Origin: Kiritimatiellia bacterium
GTDB taxonomy: Bacteria > Verrucomicrobiota > Kiritimatiellia > RFP12 > UBA1067
DNA length: 64,000 nucleotides
Assembly (NCBI GenBank): GCA_017514235.1
Contig: JAFWKK010000038.1
Span: 124,001-188,000, forward strand
Reading direction: 5' to 3'
The notes under the pieces were generated by a model. It saw only the letters and a program-made list of their open reading frames with translations, ran no database searches and had not been told where the DNA came from. The translations under genes were made by a program, and so were the position numbers. How positions within the stretch are numbered: the first letter of the stretch is position 1; every line of letters begins with the position of its first letter. This document shows positions 15,073 to 23,795 of the stretch, piece after piece.

Positions 15073-18000
15073 GAGGCCTTGAGAAGAGCTCAGTCAGCTT
15101 CTCGATGGTGACGGGCTTCAGGAGAAGCGAGTCGAAGCCCTGCTCCCTGTAGGTCGTGCGCGCCTCCACGTCGGCGGTGATGGAGCACACGTTCAGCCGC
15201 GCAAGTCGCTCGTCGGCGCGGATGCGCTGCACGAGTTCCGCACCGTCCATGACGGGCATCCACATGTCGGACATAACCACGTCGAACGCACAATCAAACT
15301 CCAGCATGTCGAGCGCCGCCCGACCGTTTTCCGCCAACACGATGTCGGCGACGCCCAGCTTTTTGAGCAGCGCCTTGAGCACCGCGCGGTTCACGGGCGA
15401 ATCGTCCACAACGAGGATGCGTCTGGGCAGGTCGCGGCTCTCAATCGCTGCCGTCGCGCTGTCGCTGCCGCTCGCCTGCCCCTCGGGCGCGACGTCGACC
15501 GGAACCTCGACATGGATCGCGAAGCCCTTGCCGGGGGCGGTGTCGATCGAAAGAGTGCCATGCGCGAGCTCCACGAGGCGCTTGCAGATCGCAAGCCCGA
15601 GCCCGCTCCCCTCCGTGCGGTTCTTGATGTCGGCCTGCACGAAAGGCTGCATGAGGAGCTTGGCCTTCTCCTGCGAGACTCCCTTGCCGTTGTCCGCGAC
15701 CGTCAGCCTCCACAGGCCATTCTCGTAGAAGGACGATATGCGTATCGTGCAAGGCCCCGCGTACTTGACCGCGTTGCTGACGTAGTTGAACAAGACCTGG
15801 CGGAGACGGAAGGTGTCGACCATGAGGCGCGGCATTTCGGCGATCTCAAGGACGAAGGTCTGGCCTTTCCTGTCCATCATCGGCCGGAACACCAGCACGA
15901 CTTCGCGCAGGAGTTCGCCGACGTCCGCCGGCTTGAGGTTGAACTCTAGCTTCCCGAGATCCATCTTCGAGAGATCGAGCACGTCGTTCACGAGCTGCAA
16001 GAGCATCTTGCCGCTCGACACGATCATGTCGAGGGACTGCTTCGCCTCCTCCGGCGGCACGTCGCCGGCCTGCAGGAGCTCCGAGAAGCCGATGATGGCG
16101 TTGAGCGGCGTGCGGATGTCGTGCGAAACCGCCGAGAAGAAGTAGCTTCGGGTCTTCTCGGCCGCCACAACCCGGTCGCGCTCGTTTTTCAGGCGGACGG
16201 CGGCGGCGTGACGTTCGAGCGCCATCGCCAGCACGTTGGCGGCGACCTTGAGGGAATAGCGGTCGTTTTCAGAGATCTTGCGTTGCCGGTTCTCGTAATG
16301 GAGGGCAATGCCGCCCCAGGGCTTCCCCTCGCAGTACACAACAATGACTTCAAGCGACTTCGCGGGGCATTCTGGCGGAAGCGCCGCGACGGTCTGCGCC
16401 TTCGTATCCACAATTTCGATCAGATGGTCGGCGTCCTCCACCGGCGGGATCACGAGCTTGTAGAAGGCGCACATCTCGCACCGCCCGGGACACGTCTTCA
16501 CCTCTTCGTCGGGATGGAGGATGAGGTGGTCTCCGTCGACGGAATGAATCGCAATGTAGTCGCATTCGGCAAGGTCGAGCAGCCGGTGCATCGTCAGGTC
16601 GATCAGCCCGGGCAGGTCGTCCTTCGCGAGCGCATATGCGAGCAGATCGGAGCGATACCTCTGATGCTCCTGCATGTGGACGATCATCTTCTCGCGGCAC
16701 TCCCTGTCGTACGCGATGGACATGAACTCAAGCGCGGTGCGGAGGCCCCTCGCGACCATGTCCATGTTGTGCTTGTGCGGTTTCGTGTAGTCGGCAATCA
16801 TCCGCCACCAGCCGTCGCCCTTCCGGAACTGCGCGACGGCCGATGACGTCATCGGGCAATACGACGGCCGATTCATGTCCGGCAGGGGCTTCCCCTCCCG
16901 GAAAACCAGCACCTCGCTCTCGGAGAAGAATCCCTGCGGCAGCCCCTTCCCGAAGCTGGACGACGCCTTCACGCAGCCGTGACAGCACGAAGGGGCGTCC
17001 TCGCCGAACCAGTCGCTGCGCGAACCATCGTCCGAGCAGAGCATGAGATGCTGCGCCCCGGTGATCTTGCACACTCTGGTGCCGATGAACTCCTTGATCT
17101 CCTCGTAGTCCTGGTGCTTGAAGATGAACTCCACGACTTCGGCCTTGAGGCTGGCCACGTTCAGCGCGACGGAAAGGTCGTGATAGGTCGCGATGCGCTC
17201 CAAGGCCGACAGTATGACGACTGCCGAGCGCCGCAGGAATCCGGCCTGGATCGACGTGAGCGGACGATCCTCGGCGAACCCAACGCACAGGATGCCGACG
17301 AGCCTTCCCCCCTGTATAGCTCCGGTGGAGTGGAGGACCTTTATCTGCTCCGCAAGGCTGGACATGGAGTCTTCCGTATCGATGTTCTCGCCCAGCCAGG
17401 CTATCTCGCCTTCGCGGAACGTGACGATGGAATTGGTACGGAGACGCATGTCGAGGACGCGTACGGTCTTCGGGTCGATGACCATGTCCTGTGAGTTCGT
17501 CACTCCGTCGCGCGTCAGCGCATGGCCCGCGAATATCTTCCCGCCTTCCTCCGGGCTTGTGATCTTCACGATGTCGCAAAAGTCGGCGTCGAGGCGTTTG
17601 CGCACGATTTCCAACATCTGCGCCGGGCGCATGGAATGCACGTCATTCTGGAGTGCGGCCAGTGCGCTGTCCAGATCGAGATCGTACTCCCGACGCTCGT
17701 CCTCCTGGCGCATCATGTCCAGACGGACGTTGTTCTGGTCGTACAGCCTCTGGCAGTTGAGGAGAATGACTGCCGCCTGGTGGATGTTGAAGATGATGCG
17801 TTCGGTGAACTCCCTGCAGGGCGCCTTCACGAAGTCGAAGCCCGCGAACCCGCAGATCGTGTTGCCCGCCCCCACAAGCGGCGTCGCGATGAGTGACTTG
17901 ATGCCCTGCGGCGCGAGCCATTCGCGCGAGCCGGCGTCGATGGAGTCGATGTCCGTGAACAGGAAGTCGCGCCCCGACATGATCGCGGCGTTGAATTCGA

Positions 18001-18280
18001 CGAGATCCGCAAGGTTGAATGTCTGCTGCCCGCCGATTTCGGACTTGACGCCGTCGGCGCACCACTCGTTGGTGTTGGTGCACATGGAGGAGTTGCCGGG
18101 CTCCCAGAACCGGTAGACGTAGCAGCGGTCCGCCCCTACGCTGCTCCCTATCGACTCGAGGACGAAATCGGACGGATCCTCGTTTGGCGCAGACTGGACT
18201 ATGCGCTTCAGGAGCGAACTGAACATCGCACGGTCTTCGTGCACGTAATCTGTACTTGGTTTTTCCATTTCCTTCGCCAT
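15059..18280 (-). CDS. Soluble hybrid histidine kinase with several GAF-like domains and a receiver
   Basis: A 1073-residue two-component sensor without signal peptide or membrane segment, hence cytoplasmic. GAF-like regions lie at about 20-180, 205-365, 370-530 and 545-695. HisKA follows at about 710-775 with the phospho-accepting His in SAVSHDIRTPLNA (about 720). HATPase_c is at about 815-930 (N box FNYVSNAVKY, DNGKG, GSGLGL). A C-terminal receiver spans about 953-1068 with Asp in MSDMWMP (about 1005). Cysteine clusters SCCHGC (about 432-436) and CPGRCEMC (about 597-604) lie in the third and fourth GAF regions and could bind a metal or redox cofactor. The gene starts 4 nt after kamA and is the last of a long operon. 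No partner DNA-binding regulator is nearby. Confidence 0.9.
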   Translation of the reverse strand: MAKEMEKPSTDYVHEDRAMFSSLLKRIVQSAPNEDPSDFVLESIGSSVGADRCYVYRFWEPGNSSMCTNTNEWCADGVKSEIGGQQTFNLADLVEFNAAIMSGRDFLFTDIDSIDAGSREWLAPQGIKSLIATPLVGAGNTICGFAGFDFVKAPCREFTERIIFNIHQAAVILLNCQRLYDQNNVRLDMMRQEDERREYDLDLDSALAALQNDVHSMRPAQMLEIVRKRLDADFCDIVKITSPEEGGKIFAGHALTRDGVTNSQDMVIDPKTVRVLDMRLRTNSIVTFREGEIAWLGENIDTEDSMSSLAEQIKVLHSTGAIQGGRLVGILCVGFAEDRPLTSIQAGFLRRSAVVILSALERIATYHDLSVALNVASLKAEVVEFIFKHQDYEEIKEFIGTRVCKITGAQHLMLCSDDGSRSDWFGEDAPSCCHGCVKASSSFGKGLPQGFFSESEVLVFREGKPLPDMNRPSYCPMTSSAVAQFRKGDGWWRMIADYTKPHKHNMDMVARGLRTALEFMSIAYDRECREKMIVHMQEHQRYRSDLLAYALAKDDLPGLIDLTMHRLLDLAECDYIAIHSVDGDHLILHPDEEVKTCPGRCEMCAFYKLVIPPVEDADHLIEIVDTKAQTVAALPPECPAKSLEVIVVYCEGKPWGGIALHYENRQRKISENDRYSLKVAANVLAMALERHAAAVRLKNERDRVVAAEKTRSYFFSAVSHDIRTPLNAIIGFSELLQAGDVPPEEAKQSLDMIVSSGKMLLQLVNDVLDLSKMDLGKLEFNLKPADVGELLREVVLVFRPMMDRKGQTFVLEIAEMPRLMVDTFRLRQVLFNYVSNAVKYAGPCTIRISSFYENGLWRLTVADNGKGVSQEKAKLLMQPFVQADIKNRTEGSGLGLAICKRLVELAHGTLSIDTAPGKGFAIHVEVPVDVAPEGQASGSDSATAAIESRDLPRRILVVDDSPVNRAVLKALLKKLGVADIVLAENGRAALDMLEFDCAFDVVMSDMWMPVMDGAELVQRIRADERLARLNVCSITADVEARTTYREQGFDSLLLKPVTIEKLTELFSRPLRTA

Positions 18281-18284
18281 GGCT

Positions 18285-19073
18285 TCAACTCGTTAGAGTT
18301 TCAATCGGGACCTTTCTGTCGGCACCGGGGATGTCGGCGACAAAGCGCGGCAGTGCGAGTCCGCCTATGCGCTCGGCGCAGTATTGTTCTATCTCCTTCG
18401 CGCGGGCAAGTGGCACCCGTAAGCGCTCCAGTCCCGCGACAGGGTCGCACTGGAACACGTAGTACGGACGTATTCTCGCCGCCGAAAGCGCCCGCAGGAG
18501 TGCAAGCATCTTCTGCGGCGTGTCGTTGACACCCTTAAGCAGCACGGTCTGTGACGAGACAGGTATGCCGCGCGTAACGAGCTTCGCCGTCGCCGCGTGC
18601 GCCGTCATGGCCTCTGCCGCAGTGTTTATGTGGACGTTCGCCCACACCTTGCCCGACTTCGCAAGCATACGCGCCAGCCGGTCGGTTATTCGCGTCGGAC
18701 GCGAAACCGGGGCGCGAGTGCAGATACGGATAACCTCAACCTGAGGAAGCGCCGCAAAAGCATCAACTAGCTTCATCACTCTGGCGTCCGGCAGCGTAAG
18801 CACGTCACCACCGGAGAGCAGCACGTCTCTCACCCTGTGATGCCGCCGCACGTAGGCGACGCAACGCGCAAGGTCATCAGGAGTCTCAACGGTCGGTGTC
18901 TGGCCCAGTATCCACCGCCTCGTGCAGTGTGCGCAGCGCTCGAAGCAGCAGTCCGTCGTCATGATCAGCACGCGGTCCGGGAAGCGCTGCTTAAGCCCCG
19001 GAGTCTTTTGGGCTGCAGTCAGTTCGCCGAACGGATCTTCAACGAACTCCCCAACTGTCTTCGTAATGCTCAT
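18285..19073 (-). CDS. Short KamA-family radical SAM aminomutase
   Basis: A 262-residue radical SAM protein of the lysine 2,3-aminomutase/EpmB family. The CxxxCxxC cluster motif is CFERCAHC, in the family context TDCCFERCAHCTRR. The GGD stretch is in LLSGGDVL, and the C-terminal PLP-binding Lys is kept in GADRKVPIE. It is shorter than lysine 2,3-aminomutase (about 415) and EpmB (about 340) because most of the N-terminal domain is missing. The ATG at 19073 overlaps the preceding stop as ATGA; an upstream start at 19103 is less likely. It could make beta-lysine for EF-P (epmA is at 35298-36182) or serve the KS/AT operon in which it is embedded. Confidence 0.85.
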   Translation of the reverse strand: MSITKTVGEFVEDPFGELTAAQKTPGLKQRFPDRVLIMTTDCCFERCAHCTRRWILGQTPTVETPDDLARCVAYVRRHHRVRDVLLSGGDVLTLPDARVMKLVDAFAALPQVEVIRICTRAPVSRPTRITDRLARMLAKSGKVWANVHINTAAEAMTAHAATAKLVTRGIPVSSQTVLLKGVNDTPQKMLALLRALSAARIRPYYVFQCDPVAGLERLRVPLARAKEIEQYCAERIGGLALPRFVADIPGADRKVPIETLTS

Positions 19074-22000
19074 TCGTCGAACAGCGACGACGGTATGAAA
19101 CATGAGGCGAGGGCATGATTACGCACGGTCTTGACCGTCACGTGAATGTCCCGCCCGCGGAAGTTCTTGAACGCGTCCGACCATGCGCCGGACAACCTGA
19201 GTGTGAGCACGCCCGCGTCGGAGAGGAAGTCCGTCACTGTCATCTCCCTGGGGCTGTAGCGAATGCCAGTGCCGAGCGCCTTGGATACGGCCTCCTTCGC
19301 ACACCAAAACTTAATCACGGCCTGCGAGGCGTTTGCGGCCTGTGCGGCTAGCTCGAGCTCCTCCGGCGAGAAGACGCCGGAGGCAAACTCCTCTGACAGG
19401 TCACGGTCAACAGACTCCACGTCCACCCCGACGCGGGCATTCGCCGCAGCAACCGCCACCACAAACTTTGCGGTATGGGCGATGGCAATGTCAAGCCTAG
19501 TTGAGAGGAAGTCGCTCCAAGAGCCGAGCGCATGCGGCTTGCCAGAGCCGTCCGCCCAGATGCGGACGTCAGCGTCGCTCCAGCGCGCCTGATAGTAGGT
19601 GGTGAGAAAACGGCGGACTGCCTCCTTGGCGGCAATGCGACCGAACAGCCATTCGGTAAGCCGAGAGGCAGAACCCGTCATCTCTGCGAACTCCGTGCGT
19701 TCCGCGGCGTCAAGGGCGATGTGCGAAAGAGCCTTGAGCCAAAGATTCTCGTTCCTCTCAAAGACCACGTAGGGAACATCGGTGATGAACGCCGACGAGA
19801 CGTCAGTCGCCGGTTCGCCGAGAATTTCCTTGCCGAGCGGGGCTGTAAGGAACGTCATCGCCGGCTGCAGGATCATCTGCCGGTATTCGGCAGGCATGCG
19901 CTCTATCTGCTCCTCCAGTCCGGAAACGGCCATAAGCTCGTTGCCGTTGCCGTCCGTAACAGAGATGTCGCAAATCTGGCTTTTGGGCGTAACTCCCGCA
20001 AGGCGCAAATAGCAGCGCAGCCGCGCACCCTCGCCTGGCATCGGGCCACCGAACGAAAGACGGCGAAGTCGGAACGGCAATGAAAACGCGCCGACAAGGC
20101 GCTCGTGGCTGCGCCAGAGCGTAAAGCCGCTGGTTACGATCTCAAGCAGAAGCGGGTTCACCACCCACATCGGGAAACGCGTGAACGACACGTTGCCTGC
20201 CAACGGCGGCACGGCCACTTCGTAGTCAATGCCGTTCTCGCTCCATGCATCGACGAACTGAATGCCTCGCAGTCGCCGTCCGAAGCAGATGCGCGAAGGA
20301 TAGACGTCTCGTCCGGACCAGTGGACGCTTCGGGGTTTTGCCAGAGGCGGGATTGCGGCCGGCTTCGGCGGCGGCGGCACGTCCGACAAGACGCACGTCG
20401 CCTCCATCACCGGCAGGGTATATGCGCTGTTCGGAGAATCATCGCGTATCTGGACCTTGACGGCATGTTCGTCAGGAGCGTGCGCCGCGACTCGCTCAGC
20501 TCGCACGAACAGCCGCATCTCGCCCTTGACGAAATGCGCCATGCGTCTGCAGTTTAGGTCTTCGACGCGCAAGAGGTGCCGGTTGGGCACGACAAACTCC
20601 GCGGCCTCTGCCATGATCTCGGCACCGATGGAGAGCGTGAGAAGGATCAGTCCCTTGAGGTTGGGATCGGAATAGCTGAGCTGGCTCGTGCCGAGCGCAT
20701 AGTCGCCAAGGAACGGCAGCTCCGAGAGACGGAACAGCTTCGTCATCTCAACCGAGACGCCGGGGCTCGAGTCCATCACGTCCGCATCGGACACGAGAGG
20801 GTTCATCGCACCGAAGTCGAATTGGCGCTGGCGGCGAGCCTGCTGTGCGATGGCCGCCGCACGCGCCGCCGCCTTCGCGCCTCGTCCGCGCGGCTCCGCA
20901 AGGAAGGAGGCGCCGTGCAGCATCGTGCTGCCGTCAGAAAGCAGCGTCAGGCGCGGGAAGGAACGCGACAGGCGCATCTCGGAATCCTTGCGGACCTCAA
21001 GCGAAAGCGCCGCGTCGAAGTCGAGCTTGCGAGCGTCGCGACGCCGGAAAGTCTCGGAAATGTCCATCTGCGCCCCAAGAGCCACAAGCTGACCGATGGC
21101 GTGCTGCGTCTGGAGAAGACCGCGCCGGTGAATCGAGTCGAGGGCGATTGCGGCATGCGCCTCGTCGCGAAGAGTGTCGCCGACAGCGGCAGTCATCAGT
21201 CCGCGCGGCCCGACCTCCAGGAACACGCGGTAGCCGTCGGCGTACATGCGCCGAATGGTATCCACTAACATCACAGGACGCGCCCAACGCCCGGCTATGT
21301 CCTCGCGTGCCGAACGGAGACGGGAAGGAAGACGGTCTGCCGTCGCGCACGAGTATACGTCAATGTCTGGCGCATTCCGCATCCAGCCTGCGGCGAACTT
21401 GCGGATCGCAGGAACAAGCGACTCGCACATCGGCGTGTTGAACGGTCTGTCGAGCGCAAGGCGCATGGCGCGCACCCCTGCCGACGCGAACGCGGCCAAA
21501 GCCTCGTCGGCAAAATCCTGCGCGACAGCATAAGTCTTGTAGCGAGGCGAAAAGTCCACCGCAAGCGTAACCTTGCCAGGCGGAAAGCCGGACACTACGG
21601 CCGCGACCTCTTCAGGATGGCGCGTCAACACCGTCACCATGGCGACTTCCGGCAGCCCGCCATGGTTGACGGCCTTGTGCACGATACGGTAAATGTCTGA
21701 TATGACGCGCAGCCGGTCGGGGCGCGACGGCTTGGCTCCGGCAGCGCCGGAACGCATCATGGCCGCAAGGTCGCCGCCGGCAAAGCCGACAACACCGTCC
21801 GGCGAAAGGCCGAACGACGCCAGCAGGCGGGTAAGCGCCATGCAGCCGGCGTATGTCGAGACGAGTGCCTGCGCATACGCGCCAGACTTGTAGATGTCGG
21901 CATCATGCCGGTAATATGGCGCGGGCGGAAAGATAAAAGAAGACGGCGTGAACTCAGCGTCACCAGCCAGCGCTTCCTCCAGCTCGTCGAATGCTGCGCG

Positions 22001-22375
22001 GCACTCCGGGTAGGCGATGGCCAGGTCTCGAAGCATGTCCGGGTAGAAGCTCATGACGCCCGGGTAGACGAACGCAAGGCGTCCTCGCCCTTCGCCAAGG
22101 AGCCGGTCTCGGAAATAGTACGTTCCGCTCTTGTCGCGGATGCGACGCACGGAGCCGCATGAAAGGCGGCGTACGGCAGAGACAAGGCGCACTCGCAGCG
22201 ATGCAGTGTCCGGCGCGATTACCGCGAGAGTGCTCTCGCCCCGGCGCAACGCGCATGTATAGGCGACATCGACGAGAGGCACGTCGGGGACACGATCAAG
22301 GAAGCCGACCAACCGGGTGGCCTCGGCCACAAGCGACGCCTCGTCTGCCGCGCTGACCAGCACAAGTTCCGTCAT
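19070..22375 (-). CDS. AT-DH-PPTase protein with degenerate acyltransferase and dehydratase domains
   Basis: A 1101-residue protein. Residues about 95-440 align with a PfaB/PKS-type acyltransferase (LAFVYPG to the C-terminal linker). About 540-830 align with a double-hotdog polyketide dehydratase. About 880-1095 are a 4'-phosphopantetheinyl transferase with GVDVE (about 983-987) and FWCAKEAVSKALG (about 1023-1035). The AT nucleophile motif GHSxG reads GFAGG (197-201), so both His and Ser are lost. The downstream catalytic His is Asn313 in PFNTP. The DH His of the family is Tyr559 in FLGDYALG, and the second-half Asp is Glu745. The PPTase motifs are intact. No carrier-protein DSL motif is present. 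The start overlaps the KS stop (ATGA). Confidence 0.85.
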   Translation of the reverse strand: MTELVLVSAADEASLVAEATRLVGFLDRVPDVPLVDVAYTCALRRGESTLAVIAPDTASLRVRLVSAVRRLSCGSVRRIRDKSGTYYFRDRLLGEGRGRLAFVYPGVMSFYPDMLRDLAIAYPECRAAFDELEEALAGDAEFTPSSFIFPPAPYYRHDADIYKSGAYAQALVSTYAGCMALTRLLASFGLSPDGVVGFAGGDLAAMMRSGAAGAKPSRPDRLRVISDIYRIVHKAVNHGGLPEVAMVTVLTRHPEEVAAVVSGFPPGKVTLAVDFSPRYKTYAVAQDFADEALAAFASAGVRAMRLALDRPFNTPMCESLVPAIRKFAAGWMRNAPDIDVYSCATADRLPSRLRSAREDIAGRWARPVMLVDTIRRMYADGYRVFLEVGPRGLMTAAVGDTLRDEAHAAIALDSIHRRGLLQTQHAIGQLVALGAQMDISETFRRRDARKLDFDAALSLEVRKDSEMRLSRSFPRLTLLSDGSTMLHGASFLAEPRGRGAKAAARAAAIAQQARRQRQFDFGAMNPLVSDADVMDSSPGVSVEMTKLFRLSELPFLGDYALGTSQLSYSDPNLKGLILLTLSIGAEIMAEAAEFVVPNRHLLRVEDLNCRRMAHFVKGEMRLFVRAERVAAHAPDEHAVKVQIRDDSPNSAYTLPVMEATCVLSDVPPPPKPAAIPPLAKPRSVHWSGRDVYPSRICFGRRLRGIQFVDAWSENGIDYEVAVPPLAGNVSFTRFPMWVVNPLLLEIVTSGFTLWRSHERLVGAFSLPFRLRRLSFGGPMPGEGARLRCYLRLAGVTPKSQICDISVTDGNGNELMAVSGLEEQIERMPAEYRQMILQPAMTFLTAPLGKEILGEPATDVSSAFITDVPYVVFERNENLWLKALSHIALDAAERTEFAEMTGSASRLTEWLFGRIAAKEAVRRFLTTYYQARWSDADVRIWADGSGKPHALGSWSDFLSTRLDIAIAHTAKFVVAVAAANARVGVDVESVDRDLSEEFASGVFSPEELELAAQAANASQAVIKFWCAKEAVSKALGTGIRYSPREMTVTDFLSDAGVLTLRLSGAWSDAFKNFRGRDIHVTVKTVRNHALASCFIPSSLFDE

Positions 22376-23775
22376 GTGCGGTCCTCCGGCTCTTCTTCAA
22401 GTATTATCACAGCGGCACGCCCCGCTTCGGACGTCGTGCCGACTGGGTTGGCGGTGTCGAAGTTTGCGCCCATTACCGCGGCGCGGCGGGGACTCGCGCT
22501 GTCACCGGTGATCCACGGACGCTCCTCGTTCAGTATGTAGACGCTTGAGGCAAGGTTCGACACGGAGTCAGCCGCCTGCCCTGACGAGACCTGAGGCGGC
22601 AACACGCGGTGCGCAAGTGCGAGCGCGGCCTTGACGACACCAGCCGCCATCGACGCGCGCAGCGTATGGCCTATGTTCCCCTTTACGGACCCCACGCCTA
22701 CGAGCGGCATGCCAGGCCGATGCTCGCCCCACAGCCGCTGTATCGCGTCAAGCTCACGGCGCTCCGCCGCTGGAATGCCCGTACCGTCCGCCTCGATAAG
22801 ACCGATCGTGTGCACAGGCACCCCTGCGCTGCCTGTCGCCTCAACGAAAACCGATGACAGGTCGTCTTCCTCGCCATGCCCAATGGCGACAGACCTCACT
22901 AGAGCATATATCCGGTCTCGGTCACGAAGTGCATCGGCGCGACGCTTCAGCACGAAGAATGCCCCTCCCTCACCAGGAAGAGTGCCGTCCTGATCCCTGG
23001 CAAACGGATGAAGCTCTGGGCGCCGCGTGAACGGAACCTCGCCCGACACCCCCTCGATGTAAGCCCGGTTGAACGGCGGCGTGAACGCGCCAGCGAGCGC
23101 AACGTCGACGCGGCCGGACACGAGGTCGTCGACCGCAGCGGCAATCGTCGCCGCACCGGTAAGCATGCCGGCGTCCATTATTGTCGCCGCGCCTGAGAAA
23201 GAGCACTCGCGGGCGATCCAGGAAGCGAACCGGTAGCCGGCGCCCATCAGGAACGATGCGGCATTCGGCGACGGCAGGGACTCCACGAGCTTCGACTTCA
23301 CCGACGCCATAGCCTCCTCGGGAGCGTTCGGAAAGAAGCGGCGTATGATGTCCAGCGTCTGGTCAAGGAACGAGGTGTGCTGAAGCCAGTTTACCGTCGA
23401 GGCGTTGAACGGTGGCGCGTAGCCGACACGCACCGTGCCCCGCACCGCAGGCTTCGCATGTGGCTTCATCAAGGCGTCGCCGAGTGCATCGAAAGCAAGC
23501 TGAGTCGCGAAGTATAGGTCCTGGTTCTCGCCCGCGTTGACCTGTCTGGGGAAGTTCTGCGCCGACGGCACGCAGGCGTACAGGTCGCCCAGCTGTCCTA
23601 TGCGCGCCGGATACGGACGCGCAAACACACCGGTCTGCCCGAACGGCATCTCAGCTTCCGGTCCGGGCGGCGTGAGCAGCACCTTGCGCTCTCGTATGGC
23701 ACTCCAGAGCGCCGCAGGCGAATTCACCCCGGCGAACCGGCAACTCATGCCGACGATCGCTATCGGATTCTCCAT
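22372..23775 (-). CDS. Ketosynthase-like protein lacking the catalytic Cys
   Basis: A 467-residue beta-ketoacyl synthase fold protein of the PUFA-synthase/PKS type, with the usual N-terminus PIAIVGMSCRF and the region LVSGRVDVALAGAF. The position of the active-site Cys (family DTACSSS) reads DAGMLTG, with Met204. The first catalytic His (EAHGTG) is Asp330 in EADGTG. Only the second His remains, His370 in KGNIGH. The C-terminal GFGGTNAH is changed to a GANFDTANP form. It may be a chain-length-factor-like partner or a binding scaffold rather than a condensing enzyme. It starts 20 nt after the previous gene without a clear Shine-Dalgarno and overlaps the AT gene by ATGA. Confidence 0.88.
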   Translation of the reverse strand: MENPIAIVGMSCRFAGVNSPAALWSAIRERKVLLTPPGPEAEMPFGQTGVFARPYPARIGQLGDLYACVPSAQNFPRQVNAGENQDLYFATQLAFDALGDALMKPHAKPAVRGTVRVGYAPPFNASTVNWLQHTSFLDQTLDIIRRFFPNAPEEAMASVKSKLVESLPSPNAASFLMGAGYRFASWIARECSFSGAATIMDAGMLTGAATIAAAVDDLVSGRVDVALAGAFTPPFNRAYIEGVSGEVPFTRRPELHPFARDQDGTLPGEGGAFFVLKRRADALRDRDRIYALVRSVAIGHGEEDDLSSVFVEATGSAGVPVHTIGLIEADGTGIPAAERRELDAIQRLWGEHRPGMPLVGVGSVKGNIGHTLRASMAAGVVKAALALAHRVLPPQVSSGQAADSVSNLASSVYILNEERPWITGDSASPRRAAVMGANFDTANPVGTTSEAGRAAVIILEEEPEDRT

Positions 23776-23795
23776 CTTGAAACAGGAAAATTATG

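Noticed and set aside
19074-19103. Upstream start of the KamA gene
   Set aside because: The ATGA overlap at 19070-19073 fits the spacing of neighbouring genes, and the extra ten residues are not family-like.
19070-23775. KS and AT-DH-PPTase genes as pseudogenes
   Set aside because: Catalytic residues are lost, but 1,500 codons are free of stops, overlaps are exact and the PPTase motifs are intact. This fits a retained non-catalytic role better.
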